A DNA stretch of 64,000 nucleotides from the NCBI GenBank assembly GCA_945910005.1, contig OX246747.1, positions 2,402,254 to 2,466,253 on the forward strand. The letters run 5' to 3'. Positions 22,376 through 32,830 of the stretch are shown here, piece by piece (position 1 is the first letter of the stretch; each line of letters begins with the position of its first letter). The stretch is from Isoperla grammatica. Lineage: Eukaryota; Arthropoda; Insecta; Plecoptera; Perlodidae. The position numbers and the translations under genes were made by a program. The notes under the pieces were generated by a model. It did no database searches. It saw nothing but the letters and a program-made list of their open reading frames with translations, and was not told where the DNA came from.

Positions 22376-22672
22376 CCTGCCCAGGGGCTGTTACTTTATC
22401 GTTGTGGGCAGGTTTGTGCGCTTTAATGATTCCTGGAGCTATGCCGGCGGAAGAGTATGCTTCTGGTAGGTTCTGGGAAGTCAGACGAAATGCAGTCTAC
22501 AACCCACTCCCTTTTCCTCCCACTTCCCCTATCCTCCCCGCACACCTACTTGCACCCTTGCTCCAAACACCCCCCTATTTCATTTTCATATTTCACCCAC
22601 TCATGTCTCGATTACCCTCGATTGCAAAATGTGAGACGTTAAGTCCAAATAACCATCCATCCATCCATCAGA
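22376..22672 (+). mobile_element. family A SINE, diverged, (CATC)n tail
   Basis: Head CCTGCCCAGGGGCTGTTAC, a gap after CTTCTGGTAGG, and a tail GAGACGTTAAGTCCAAATAACC followed by (ATCC)n instead of (ATCA)n. More diverged than its neighbours. Confidence 0.8.
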
Positions 22673-22886
22673 ATTGTCGGTCGCCAAAACACATTCCATA
22701 TCGCCCAAATTGCGACAAATCGCCCAATCTGGCAACCCTGCCTCTAGAAGATGAAGATGCGGGGCGATCAACAAACGAGATGACGCACAAAGACTCCCAA
22801 TGGCATAGAAGACAATCCTGACCCCATTTCGTGTGAAACCAAGGCAAACACCACCATCAGAAAAAACGAACGCCACCGCACCAGCC

Positions 22887-22972
22887 TGCCCAGGGACTGC
22901 CACCTTATCGCGGTGGGCAGGTTTGCATGCTTTGTTGATCCCGAGAGCTATGCCGGCGGAAGCGTAGGCGAG
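22887..22972 (+). mobile_element. family A/B SINE head only
   Basis: Only the first ~86 bp (CCTGCCCAGGGACTGCC to GGCGGAAGCGTAGG) is present; body and tail are missing. A 3'-truncated copy is unusual for target-primed retroposition. Confidence 0.8.
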
Positions 22973-22974
22973 GA

Positions 22975-23248
22975 GTAGCGACTGAACTTGCAACTGAAGG
23001 TAGAGATATACTTGGTTCACTCTCTCCCAAAACCAAATATTCGGCTAAGTCATAAGATGTGTCCACTGAGTCGGAATTTGAGGACATTAGCCTAGGGCTG
23101 GGAGATTTTGATGAATCTATCAGGAATGGCGGTGACATAATGTGGCGTTCACGCATGACTTTGTCAATGGCATCAAAATATGGCCAAGTTTTAGCCAAAA
23201 GGTCATTACTTTCAGTACCCATTCCGGTAGGAGCATTTTTCAGCTCCT
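22975..23248 (-). CDS. Myb/SANT-like accessory protein exon (PIF/Harbinger type)
   Basis: Frame following a good acceptor (TTTAATTCCAG just above 23248). It contains TWPYFDAIDKVMRERHIMSPP, the conserved end of the Myb/SANT-like domain that accompanies PIF/Harbinger transposases, then an acidic/serine linker ending near the SINE head. By family, this partner carries the transposase into the nucleus and helps bind the element ends. Earlier exons are not identified. It is transcribed away from the transposase at 23461, as is usual for Harbinger elements. Confidence 0.6.
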
Positions 23249-23460
23249 GGAATTAAATTATTAACATTTTGTTAGTCGGTCTAAGCAAAGTCAACGTCAT
23301 TGGTGTAGGTGGGCGTTCGTTGTTTTATTTTAAAGGGATAGGCTATAGCCCCGTGTGATACTTAAGTTCATGTTACGTACATGACTGAACTAAGTTCAAG
23401 TTCATGTTACGTACATGTTCCACTCGGCTGAACGCATTATTGCATTGCATACGCAATGCA

Positions 23461-24275
23461 TTATTCCCTGGCAGTACAAGCGATAAGTTCATCTGGAATT
23501 CATCCAATTTAAAAAGGGCTCTAACAAGGAAATATGAAGAAAATAGGAACATGGGGTTCTATCTTTTAGGAGATAGTGGGTACAACCTAGAACCCTGGCT
23601 GCTAATTCCACACAGCAGGGTGGAACCAAACTCTCCAGAAGAGTTATTCAATGAACGTCAGATGGTTGTTCGCAGCATTATCGAACGTTGTAACGGTTAG
23701 TTAAAAGCTCGCTTTCGATGTTGCTTAAAGGATCGTGTGCTACACTATCATCCTGAGATGGTTTCCCAAATCGTGTGTGCATGTTGTGTATTACACAACG
23801 TTTGTGTTGATGGAAGACTTGATATGAATGTGGACTCTGAAGAAGAAGATTTAAGGGACTGCTACCTTATCGTGGTGGGCAGGTTTGCGTGCTTTGTTGA
23901 TCCCGAGAGCTATGCCGGCGGAAGCGTATGCTTCTGGTAGGGCCACCCTAGCCGGACAGGTCGAGGAGGAGAAGTCAGACGAAGTGCAGTCCACACCCAC
24001 ATCCCCTTTCCTCCCCTTTTCCCTTTCCTCACGCGCCCCGTCTACTTTCCCCTTTCCTCCAAAGAGCCCCCAATTTCATCTTCATTATCACCCACTCATC
24101 GTCTTGATTAGCCAAGTTGCAAAAATATAAGACGTTAAGCCCAAATATCAATCAATCATCAACAGAGAGTGAGGAAGACGTCGAAGAAGAGAGGCCAGCA
24201 GGTAGACAACGGAACCCAGTCCTGGTTGCAGGGGAGAGAGTACGAGCACGCTTGATTCAGAAGCACTTCACATAA
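23461..24275 (+). pseudogene. PIF/Harbinger transposase (HARBI1-like), broken
   Basis: DDE transposase C-terminal half. Readable motifs: LFPGSTSDKFIWNSSNL, MGFYLLGDSGYNLEPWLL (catalytic Asp in GDSGY), SPEELFNERQMVVRSIIER, and after a stop LKARFRCCLKDRV and ACCVLHNVC. An in-frame TAG at 23698-23700 stands where the family has an aromatic or aliphatic residue. A family A SINE (23853-24166) splits the acidic C-terminus. The end, RQRNPVLVAGERVRARLIQK then HFT, follows the SINE at 24167-24275. The N-terminal half and the first catalytic Asp are not visible. It cannot be active. Confidence 0.75.
23853..24166 (+). mobile_element. family A SINE inside the Harbinger transposase
   Basis: Begins at AGGGACTGCTACC (the CCTGCCC heptamer is missing) and ends AAGACGTTAAGCCCAAATATC with (ATCA)n. 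Confidence 0.85.
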
Positions 24276-24562
24276 ATAGGAAAAAGTGTTTTAAATATCA
24301 AATTAATAAAACACTGGTTATGTTGATAGGTAGCAATTGGCATGAGAGTTGGTATGGGACTCAATAGCTTACCTTCGTAGTGTGGTGCAATCTGAGCATT
24401 TGTGTCACATTGAAACTAACTGTAGAACCAAATTTGTATTAAGTATTGTCTATTCACTCTGTTGAAAGTTAACTGCTTTTTTCAGTGCGTGACATAATAC
24501 GTTGTAAATGTGCTTCATTGCTATGACGATTCCAGGTCAACATTTACATTATGTTTACATTA

Positions 24563-24655
24563 TCGGTTTAGTTGCTTTAAAATTAAAGTCCCCACTTAAA
24601 ACCAGTCTTGTACTGAGTGGGTAGACTCTATAAGTACGAATTTATTTATTTATTC
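24563..24655 (+). repeat. ~90-bp repeat, copy 2
   Basis: Direct partner of 21087-21180: TGTACTGAGTGGGTAGACTC and GAATTTATTTATT. Confidence 0.6.
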
Positions 24656-25095
24656 ATTCACAATATTACTTCTTCTTCTTCTTCTTTCGAACACCCAGAG
24701 TTGGAACTTATGCCATTCTCTGCCTAGTTGCCCAATAAAGGTTTGCCACATATTTCCTCCTTGCTATCTTTTGCCCCTCCATTAGATCCCTTTCTGCTGT
24801 CAAAGAAAGAGACACATGTCGTAAGATGTTCCGCGTCCTGGTCTTGTTCTTTGCAGCAAATCCTCGGCTTACACCACATATTGAAGGTAAGCTGTAGGAT
24901 CCTTCCGTAACACTCAGTTAAAGTAAACAATTCACTGAAATAATGTTGAAGAGTTTCTAAAGATTCAATATTATTTTATTAAAGCAGTTGTGCATGTTGT
25001 ACAAAAATATGTCAAACCTCTTTAGTAAGAGGATGAGTAAAATAATATTCATAAAACACCTACATATCCTAAGTTTAGTTTCCTAATTTACTTGT
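24656..25095. other. no gene seen
   Basis: Contains a (CTT)n run near 24668-24687 and AT-rich DNA; no supported exon. Confidence 0.4.
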
Positions 25096-25098
25096 GTT

Positions 25099-25310
25099 GT
25101 GTTTTAAAAAATTTCAACATTTTGTTGGCAATAACTGATAATTTTTTAACATGTCCTGCTTGTGCGGTGGATGCTTTGGCATGCTCCTCAGCTGCCTTAG
25201 CTCGATTTTCTGCCGCCGTAGCAATCCGTCCCAGCAATTCATTTTTTTTGTTTTTTATTTTTATGAGCTCCCGTCTGGTTTTCCAAGAAGCTGGAAGTTG
25301 CCTCCTTGGT
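25099..25310 (-). CDS. C-terminal coiled-coil exon, probable Myb-like accessory protein
   Basis: Minus-strand frame reading RRQLPASWKTRRELIKIKNK, then GRIATAAENRAKAAEEHAK and KKLSVIANKMLKFFKTQHK before a stop. Alanine-rich heptads at the very end are typical of the C-termini of Harbinger-associated Myb/SANT-like proteins and related regulators. No DNA-binding domain is attached here. A stop lies just upstream in frame, so this would be a last exon. Confidence 0.4.
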
Positions 25311-26320
25311 ATTCTTCAACTCCATTTGAGGGACTCGAAGGCGATTTCTCAGGCCTGTGGATATTGATGGGGATGTGGATAGTGACGGGGACATTGATGG
25401 GGAGAGGGGGGGGGGGGGGGGGGGGAGAGAGAGAGATACGGACGAGATTTAACCCTTAATATTCCCAAGAATGAGAATTTTCCTCGACTCATAAATTCTT
25501 AAAATTAGGATATTTATTTATTTTTGAGAAAAACGATTCCCAGATTAAAACATTGTTTCGATGCCACTATAGGCAGTAGGCTATTGCAAGGGGCACTTGA
25601 CCTCATCGTCATCAACAAATGGTTACCTCCGATCACAGATTGTATGTCAGATCCAGACTTAAAATTAGAATTGGCAACGAGAACTCTGCATTCGGACGCG
25701 TCCAAAAAAGTCAATTGATATTGATGCATGCTCCCCCCCCCCCCCTCCCCTCCAGTATCTTTGAATTCAGTTACCGTATGTAAGGAAACATTTAAATGTA
25801 AATGTTAACTTAATGCAAAATAAATTACAAAACGATACCACTAAAAAGTGCACCATACGGCACCCCATCCCCCCATATTTAGATGATACAAAATTAATTA
25901 CATTTAAAAAAGTATCTTGCTTTACCTCGTTAGGGATGTGGGGACAAAAATAGATTACAATTGGAAAAAAACATTTGTTAACAATGCATGCTAAATAAAC
26001 TAAACATCCACTCACCACTCTACAATTTGCAAATGATAGGTTAGCCTACCTTGTAACGGTGAGTGAACAATATTCATAATTCCCACATGACGCCACACCG
26101 GCCATGATTGCGACACAATTGATGAGGACATACATATCCTAGATCATTTTGTTAAAACTATTCGAATTATATAAAAAGACTAATTTAGACTTTAAAAAGT
26201 AAACATAAGTAGTTATATAAAAATTAAAATTTACTACACATTCCAATTTTATTTCAGAAACAGGCTGAAATTAAAAAACTAGGAATTTCGTGTTCTACCA
26301 CAACAGCCTTCAATTGTTTC
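25311..26320. other. no gene seen; poly-G and poly-C tracts
   Basis: A G run of about 20 at 25407-25426 and a C run at 25733-25744. Nothing coding is supported. Confidence 0.4.
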
Positions 26321-26332
26321 TCCGTGGCAACA

Positions 26333-26692
26333 TCAAAGTTTGATCAAATCAGCTCGCAACGGGTGGGTTATTCTATTTTTAGTTGCATATTCATATGCAA
26401 GTTCACATACATCTTTCCTTGTGAGCCCATAAAAACGCGCGTCCATTTCGCGAATATAATCCCCCAGCTCCTGTTCTTGGTCTACAGTAAACACAGCTTT
26501 AAAACTCCCAAAAACTTTCTTGACCGAGTTTTGTATGGCATGTTTCCGTAAAGTTGGATATGGGATGTTGTACATTTTTGCAGCCTGTCTTATTGTGGTC
26601 TTCCTTAATTTTATTTCATTTAAAGCCCTTCCCATCACTTCTTCATCCCAGCCATCGCCTCTAGTAGACCTACGCTTGTAATTAAACACCAT
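26333..26692 (-). CDS. CENP-B/pogo-type DNA-binding domain fragment
   Basis: 119 residues from a natural ATG. Residues ~1-55 form a psq-type helix-turn-helix (RGDGWDEEVMGRALNEIKL, then TTIRQAAKMYNIPYPTLRKH). Residues ~60-110 are the start of a CENP-B-type domain (VDQEQELGDYIREMDARFYG, then RKDVCELAYEYATKNRI). This pair is the N-terminus of pogo/Tigger-like transposases and host proteins derived from them. The frame stops before the DDE domain at 26333, so it is a fragment or the first exon of a longer gene. Confidence 0.7.
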   Translation of the reverse strand: MVFNYKRRSTRGDGWDEEVMGRALNEIKLRKTTIRQAAKMYNIPYPTLRKHAIQNSVKKVFGSFKAVFTVDQEQELGDYIREMDARFYGLTRKDVCELAYEYATKNRITHPLRADLIKL

Positions 26693-26699
26693 CTAAAAT

Positions 26700-27109
26700 A
26701 ATTAAAAAACAAAAGCTTCAAAATGTGTTCATTTGACGAACTAGGGCAGTAAGAACCATAAGCGGGCATTAGGAACCATTGGTTCATCTTGCCCGGTTCC
26801 TCCTGCCCAGGGTGCAAAGTTTTACAGTTGGCACTAATGCTCACAACATAGGACGCCAATGGCTCCGGCAATAGAGGTTATGTTAACTCAAGCCAACTAC
26901 AAACATAGTAAAACGATAATTTATGTCATTTCTCCCAGTGGTCTATGAATGGTTTACGTTCAAAAATACGTATTATTTAATAATAGTACTATGAAAACAT
27001 TCAATCTTGAATATAAATTGTCAAAATGTACTTACATTTTAGAGACACATGTCATCCAGTAGGGCGCCGTGGTGTGCTTGTAATAACTATGCTACCAACT
27101 GTAGGAAAT
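26700..27109. other. no gene seen
   Basis: AT-rich with no supported feature. Confidence 0.4.
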
Positions 27110-27121
27110 AGTAACTGTCTG

Positions 27122-27416
27122 GACCCGTCTCGGCCCGGGGTAGAATAGGCCCAGAGTGACTCTGCTAGTCGTAAGAGGCGACAAAAAGAGACCCTGTCCC
27201 TTCCCTCCCACTGTCCCACTGAATATTTCTCCTCCCACTTGGCCCTGCCCTCCCTTGCTGGACTCCCATATGACGACCCACGCGACGTACAATGGATCTG
27301 ATTCGGATGTGGCTTTATTCTTCATCATCATCTTTCTCATCTTCATTATCACCCGCTCATCGTCTCGATTGGCCATAGTTGCGAAAATATGAGACGTTAA
27401 GCCCCATTAATCAATC
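27122..27416 (+). mobile_element. SINE-like retroposon, family C, reference copy
   Basis: Perfect 12-bp target duplication AGTAACTGTCTG at 27110-27121 and 27417-27428 defines the full element: 295 bp from ACCCGTCTCGGCCCGGGG to GACGTTAAGCCCCATTAATC. Confidence 0.95.
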
Positions 27417-27475
27417 AGTAACTGTCTGAGTAAAATGCTTGGTTCTTCATGCCCATATGATTCCTTATGCCCTAG

Positions 27476-27858
27476 GCTCCCCTAATAATGGAAATGGTCA
27501 GTTGGGTACCGGTGACAGGGTTAAGAGATCCACCCCCTCTCGAATGATTGGCCTCGAGGACCAGACTGTCTCCCAGGTCATCGCTGGATGTCGCAACACT
27601 GCGATGTTGACACAGGAAGGGGATGTGTTTGTGTGCGGTAGTGGACTAAGTGGTCAGTTGGGTCCGCGGAAGGAAACCTTTTCGGTGGCGACTCGGTTGC
27701 CGAAGTCACCAGGGGTGATTGTTGAACAGGTGGCCTTTGCTGAGACGTATTCTTTACTCTTGATAGTTGAGAAGGCAAACATCACACCGGCACCTCAACT
27801 AGGGATCGGTGTATCGTCAATTTCCCTGGAAGACCAAAATGCTATATTATGTGTTTAA
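27476..27858 (+). pseudogene. RCC1-repeat exon or fragment
   Basis: The frame follows a plausible acceptor (TTATGCCCTAG) and reads NNGNGQLGTGDRVKRSTPS, then QVIAGCRNTAMLTQEGDVF and SGLSGQLGPRKETFSVATR. These are two RCC1-type beta-propeller blades (GQLGTGD... and ...G.TAMLT..G.VFVCG...GQLG). The family includes the Ran exchange factor and HERC-type ubiquitin ligases; two blades cannot tell which. It ends at a stop 30 residues after the match, with no donor seen. Either a terminal exon or a captured fragment. It lies directly after the family C SINE. Confidence 0.6.
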
Positions 27859-27906
27859 TACCTTGAGCCTACATATATAGAAAAGAGCTGAGAAACACAA
27901 CACAAT

Positions 27907-28190
27907 CCTGCCCAGGGACTGCTACCTTATCGTGGTGGGCAGGTTTGTGTGCTTTGTTGATCCCGAGAGCTATGCCGGCGGAAGCTTAGCTTCTGGTAGG
28001 GCCACCCTAGCTGGACTGGTAGAAAGGGAGAAGTCAGACAAAGTGCAGTCCACACCCCAATCCCCTATCCTCCCCTTTTCTCACGTGCCCTCCTACTTGC
28101 CCCTTTCCTCCAAAGAGTCCCCAATTTTATCTTCATTATTACCCACTCATCGTCTTGATTAGCCAAGTAGAAAAAATTTAAGACGTTATT
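27907..28190 (+). mobile_element. family A SINE
   Basis: CCTGCCCAGGGACTGCTACC head; the tail decays after AAGACGTTATTATT, followed by a TTTGAATTTT low-complexity run to 28250. Confidence 0.8.
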
Positions 28191-28731
28191 ATTATTTTGA
28201 ATTTTTTGAATTTTTTTGAATTTGAATTTTTTGTTAAAATTATTTTGTCTAGAAATATTAATCAACATTATGTTGCCTACACATTTTTGTTGTACGTACG
28301 TTTAGTCTTGCATTAACTCAACGGATCTTCCATTTTCTTTTGCTGAAGGTTCAGTTTCCATACCATTAATATAAAACCTCATTAGTCTTACGTTTTGAGA
28401 CAAATCGGGGACAATTGGGTGTTCCGAAAGCTTTTTTTTGAGACACTAGGGGCAGAAATCTGGGACAATCCCGGGTTTCTGGGACGGATGGTCACCCTAC
28501 CCCCAATTGAACAATATGATATTTCATTAAATTCCTAGCCCTAATAATAACAGTAATAATATTATTCTGTAACTCATTTCCAACTATGTCATGTTGAGTG
28601 GTTGTTGCCCACCCTTGTCTAGGTCATGAAACTGTCAGTGATTATTAATAACAATAATTTAATAATAATAATATGTAGGCCTATCTGTAGGCTAAGTAAT
28701 AATATAGCCTACATGTTTGTTTTTCGAATAG

Positions 28732-29176
28732 GATTCGGCCTAAAACACAACGCGAGGTCAAAGCGTGTCGAATATGCACGACAGTTACCGCAAACAAGCG
28801 TCAAGTAACCATAAGTGGTCACAGGTCATGTACTTATGACTATGTCTTTGACATGCCTGTGACACAACAAGAAATATATGAAGCATGCGTGTCAAATTTA
28901 GTCAATGGTGCTCTGCCCGTACGCAAGAACAGTTGCATTGTACCCTTCCAAACAGGTTCCGGAAAGACGTATACTATGGGCACAGGGTTTTAATGCAAGA
29001 AATGTGAATCGGAAAAGGGCATCATTCCGCAAGCTATTGAACATTTGTTCTGTGGCATCAAGAAACGAGAAGAGGCTGCAAGAGCAGAGGATAAGCCGCC
29101 ACCTTCATTCAGCATACTGGCCCAGTTCATGGAGCTTTACAATAAAAATATTGTTGATCTTTTTGAGCCAACGAGG
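28732..29176 (+). pseudogene. kinesin motor-domain fragment, KIF21/KIF4-like
   Basis: Bounded by a possible acceptor (TTTTTCGAATAG) and a strong donor (AGG|GTAAGT at 29177). One frame reads RIRPKTQREVKACRICTTV, CTYDYVFDMPVTQQEIYEAC, the P-loop QTGSGKTYTMGTGF, then EKGIIPQAIEHLF and ILAQFMELYNKNIVDLF. The order and wording match the first part of the motor of KIF21/KIF4-type kinesins, which move along microtubules using ATP. A TAA at 28991-28993 follows TMGTGF, and the stretch before the P-loop (PVRKNSCIVPF) is scrambled, as from two offsetting indels. No other motor exons are seen nearby. Confidence 0.75.
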
Positions 29177-29379
29177 GTAAGTTGGCCTGACCTCATTTTT
29201 ACTGACGATAGTTGACAGTTGATGCAGCTAGCTGGGTTTCTTGGGTACTGACTGAGCTTCGACGCGTGTGTCTTCAGTCATGTGGCAGAACGACATTTAA
29301 GTCACAAATGTTTTGATTACCTACTCAATTGACAAATGCATGCTTCTCAAAAGCTATAATATTACATTACATGTTAACA

Positions 29380-30201
29380 TTAAGCTAGAGGCACAATGTG
29401 TTCAATGTCGTCGTTGACGTTCCCTTCCGCGACGGTGGCTCGGTGTATCCGGTCCAGAACTTCCCTGGAAGGTCGGTCAGCTGCGTTTCTGTTGGTTAGC
29501 ACCCAGACGGTGTCCCAGGTGCAGTCCGGGTACTCCCGGAACAAATGCCACAGCAGGCAACGTTGCGCAGGGCTAGCAAAGATTTTTCCCTTGCCTTTCG
29601 GCATACTCCACGTTACCGCGGAATTATCCGAGAAGATACGGACGTGGACCGCCAAGTCTGCTTCTTCACAGGCCCATTTTACACCCCATAACGCCGCCAA
29701 CATTTCACCCTGCTTGATCTCCATTGTTCCCGCGATAAAGGTCGCGTTGGTTTCAAGGGTGTCTGGGTTAACGGCTGCAATAGAGTGTGGCGTGGCGTCC
29801 GTGTAGATCCGTACTTGCGCTACGGATTGGCGCATGGGCCTAGGAGTTGAGGGGTCCCCGTTGTCGAGAAATTCTAAGAGATAGTCTGAATTTCGTTCCC
29901 CAATACGTCGACAAATGAACAGGGGCCACCTGAGATTATCGGACAGCCAGGATATGTACCCGATAATCCGCTCCAGATCCTTATCGCTTCCAGTGGGGAT
30001 GAGCTGTGCCCATTCCCGTATCTTCGTTATATCTCCCGCTGTGGCCTGTAGGGTTCCTGCTGGTATGTCGAGTTTCAGGCCTATGTACTGGAGCGCAGGA
30101 CTTAGGGTTTCGATGGATTTCGAGCTCAAGGGGATTCCTTGTGACCGCCCCACTTGGTTGCCCTGATCAGGTCCTGTCGCACTGGGCCATGTGTCAGCCA
30201 A
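29380..30201 (-). CDS. reverse transcriptase C-terminal part plus RNase H, retroelement fragment
   Basis: 273-residue frame. Residues ~35-125 (LQYIGLKLDIPAGTLQATAG, then IIGYISWLSDNLRWPLFICR) look like the RT thumb. From ~130 there is an RNase H fold: QVRIYTDATPHSIAA (first Asp), MEIKQGEMLAALWGVKWA (Glu), HVRIFSDNSAVTWSM (Asp) and TNRNAADRPSR (last Asp). The catalytic set D-E-D-D is complete. The wording of the RNase H (DATP..., N.AD.PSR) is unlike the Gypsy copy at 33.3 kb and recalls DIRS-like or other divergent retroelements; I cannot assign the clade. The RT palm is missing from this frame. Confidence 0.6.
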   Translation of the reverse strand: MADTWPSATGPDQGNQVGRSQGIPLSSKSIETLSPALQYIGLKLDIPAGTLQATAGDITKIREWAQLIPTGSDKDLERIIGYISWLSDNLRWPLFICRRIGERNSDYLLEFLDNGDPSTPRPMRQSVAQVRIYTDATPHSIAAVNPDTLETNATFIAGTMEIKQGEMLAALWGVKWACEEADLAVHVRIFSDNSAVTWSMPKGKGKIFASPAQRCLLWHLFREYPDCTWDTVWVLTNRNAADRPSREVLDRIHRATVAEGNVNDDIEHIVPLA

Positions 30202-30435
30202 TCATCTAGGTATACCACCTCTACCACCCGGAATCGCCTCTGGATTTCAGGTGCAAACGACTCACTAAATCTCTGCATGAGGTAGGTAGAGAGCGCATGG
30301 CCCATAGGGAGCCGCGTTAACCGTAGTTTACGGCCCCGATAGTACTCCCCATGAAAGTGGCTACTTCAAGAGTGGTTCTCGTCGCAACCAAGTGTGTGTG
30401 CAGTTTACTCATGTAAACTGGTGGAGATGCGGGAC

Positions 30436-30690
30436 GAAAAGAGACCCTGTCTCTTTCCTCCCACTGTCCCACTGAATATTTCTCCTCCCACCCGGTCGAG
30501 GTGGGTCCCTCCTCGTGGTGACCGGTGCCCGCAAAGGGGGCTCTCGTGCACATCTTAAATCATCACTTTTTTCTTTTGCCTTCATAATCCTTTCTCTTCT
30601 TACTTTCATTACCTTCTTCCTCATCCGTGCCGGCCCTCTTTGCGATCCAAACGCCCACCAGTCCCCCCCCCCCGAAATGGTTTGTTTACG
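30436..30690 (+). mobile_element. SINE-like repeat, family D
   Basis: Starts AAAGAGACCCTGTCTC like family C, passes GAATATTTCTCCTCCC, then leaves the C body for a hairpin-forming segment (GGTCGAGGTGGGTCCC) and AAAGGGGGCTCTCGTGC. Homologous to 20060-20232 reversed. Confidence 0.65.
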
Positions 30691-30699
30691 GCTTGTTCC

Positions 30700-31820
30700 C
30701 CTGATGACGACCCAAGCAATGATTAGGTTATGATTCGACTCTCTGATTGATTTGACAGCACTTGGGCTTGGGCACAGATTGCGTCGGTTGTATGCCCAGT
30801 GCAGGAGGTCCCTCTAGGTACCGTCCCAGGGCCGGGGGCCAACTGCACTGTTAGAAGGCCGATTGCGTCTGTGTCCCATCCGCACGTGAAATTAGCACTT
30901 TCCTACATACCTCCCGATGAGACATCTTGCCGGATCTCTGCGGAAGCGACCATTTCCCAATAATGACCAATTTATTACACCAAAGGCACTGATAACCCAG
31001 ATGTGTTGTGCCTTTAAACCACAATAAAAATAATAATAATAATAATTCTGAACCACAGCTCTCATCGTTACCGTTGCCGTAGCATTTATCATTGTTAGTG
31101 ACCATTGTAGAATGTGAAGGACTAGTCCTAGGCCAAGGCCTTAGTAAACCAGAATATACTTAAAATGAGGGTATTATAGCATACCTACAAGAATATTAGA
31201 CCTAGACCCATACAATCAATTACTTTTATCAACAATTTTTTAAAAGAAGGAATTTTGTTTCTCATTGCTTTTTGTTTGATGTTTAAACCGTTCTTGGAAC
31301 TGAATCTGAATAATTAATTGACCTGTTTTAATTAGATGGTAAGAACTAAAGAATTATAAAATCGGCTGTGTCGTAAGCATGACTTACTTTAGAGGTTTGG
31401 AGATGAAACTCACAGCCCAGCCACTACGGATCTAGGGCGCATAGTCCCGTTTTTGTTATCGTTTCCATTGCAATTTTGGTGGAATTTTATGCGTTTTGAG
31501 AGTGCTTTCGAAGATCATTTACCTCATACCTTGTAGATGTATACTTCAAATATATTTCTAATCTATATTGAGGGATGTGTTTTGTTTAGGTTTATATCGT
31601 ATACCCACCAGGAGTCAGGAGACCACTGCACTCCAAGGTCTCCTTAGTGCACTTCCTGGTTTACTGTCTTCGACATTATTATTATTATGATAGATCTTTT
31701 TGTAATTTTCTATAAAATAGCTATATACATTACTATATTTGACGTTCATACATTACTATATTTGACGTTCGTCCGTTATTCATTACAAACAGATTGGCTA
31801 TTTTTCTTGTAACCTCTGTT
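30700..31820. other. no gene seen
   Basis: Contains an (AAT)n run at ~31026-31044 and a direct repeat TACATTACTATATTTGACGTTC near 31725-31770 (two copies about 25 bp apart). No exon supported before 31826. Confidence 0.4.
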
Positions 31821-31825
31821 TACAG

Positions 31826-32805
31826 AAATCGTGGACGTGGAAACTGTGGATGAAGACCAGGAAGTAGGAAAGCGCCCCTATCTGTGTTCTAAATGCGGGA
31901 AGGGCTATCTTTACAAGCGTGGAATGGTCTACCACATGCGCATAAAGTGTTTCGCACCGCCTAAGATAAAGATAACCATAAAACTACCAAAACCACAACA
32001 AAAACACCGGTCTGCACCCAATTCGAAGCCCCCCTCGGTATCTCGACCCGTTACTAGATTCGTACCGCGATCGATAATAACACAGGCACATAATTCATCG
32101 CCAAAAGATGGGTTATCAACGTTGAATTTAGAAGGGAAGAAACAGCGACAGGTGAAAACACCGAAAACTCGAACAACAATCCCGCCTGTACGCCAACCGG
32201 CAGCGAAGAGGACCAGGGCACCCTCGGCACTACGCTTGAAACCGCCCCAAGCAAACGGGCCTTACGTCCGCCTGAAGGCACATCAAGGTGTTGTACGCAA
32301 GTCGGTAGTTCCACCGTCGACAACCTTCAAGCCACAGCCATGTCTGAAGGTCATGGGCCCGTTCGAGCCTCATGTCTTTCTGATGACACCGCCCATTGTA
32401 CATGACGAGGCACCGCCCACAATCGTCAGCGACCTCGAGCAACGCCCATTCTTCAAGGTAACACCCTATAGCCTCCAATGCAAACCATTTCGTACGTCTG
32501 AATGCACCACCCGTCGTAGACGTCATGAATCCACCCCTAAAACGAAAGCCGTCTCTACGTCCGGTGGTTTTACCCTTGGCAACCTTCAAGCCACAGCCTT
32601 CGACATCTGTGGAAGAATCTCCCATCGACCCCTTGCAGTCACAGTACGTACACCTCAAGTCACAGCCCTCGACATCTGTAGAAAACTCCCCCATCGACCC
32701 CTTGCAGTCACAGTACGTACACCTCAAGTCACAGCCCTCGACATCTGTGGAAGAATCTCCCATCGACCCCTTGCAGTCACAGTACGTACACCTCAAGTTA
32801 CAGCC
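31826..32805 (+). CDS. C2H2-type zinc-finger protein, last exon, with 23-residue repeats
   Basis: Begins after a strong acceptor (TTGTAACCTCTGTTTACAG). Residues ~10-35 read KRPYLCSKCGKGYLYKRGM then VYHMRIKC, one C2-H-C finger of the kind ending BTB zinc-finger regulators. A long basic, proline-rich tail follows. From 32582 a 69-bp tandem repeat gives 23-residue units. In one frame these read QPSTSVEESPIDPLQSQYVH, which is more protein-like than the frame continuing from the finger, so a one-base slip near 32490 is likely. The gene is cut at about 32805 by inverted Gypsy sequence. The BTB or other N-terminal part is not in view. Confidence 0.5.
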
Positions 32806-32830
32806 CTCGGCATCCTACTCCACATACTCG
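32582..32830 (+). repeat. 69-bp tandem repeat, about 3.5 units
   Basis: Units start at 32582, 32651, 32720 and 32789; the last three are nearly identical (CACCTCAAGTCACAGCCCTC). The unit length is a multiple of three. Confidence 0.9.

Noticed and set aside
23365..23420. Direct repeat AAGTTCATGTTACGTACATG as a regulatory site
   Set aside because: Only two copies, no known factor motif or spacing logic; probably local duplication.
25524..25729. Overlapping 64- and 71-codon frames
   Set aside because: No splice context, composition bias or family motif on either strand; expected by chance.
32230..32796. Cysteine-rich minus-strand frame (LRCTYCDCKGSMG repeats)
   Set aside because: It is the antisense of the 69-bp repeat; the cysteine spacing is set by the DNA repeat, and no zinc-knuckle order (CCHC) is present.
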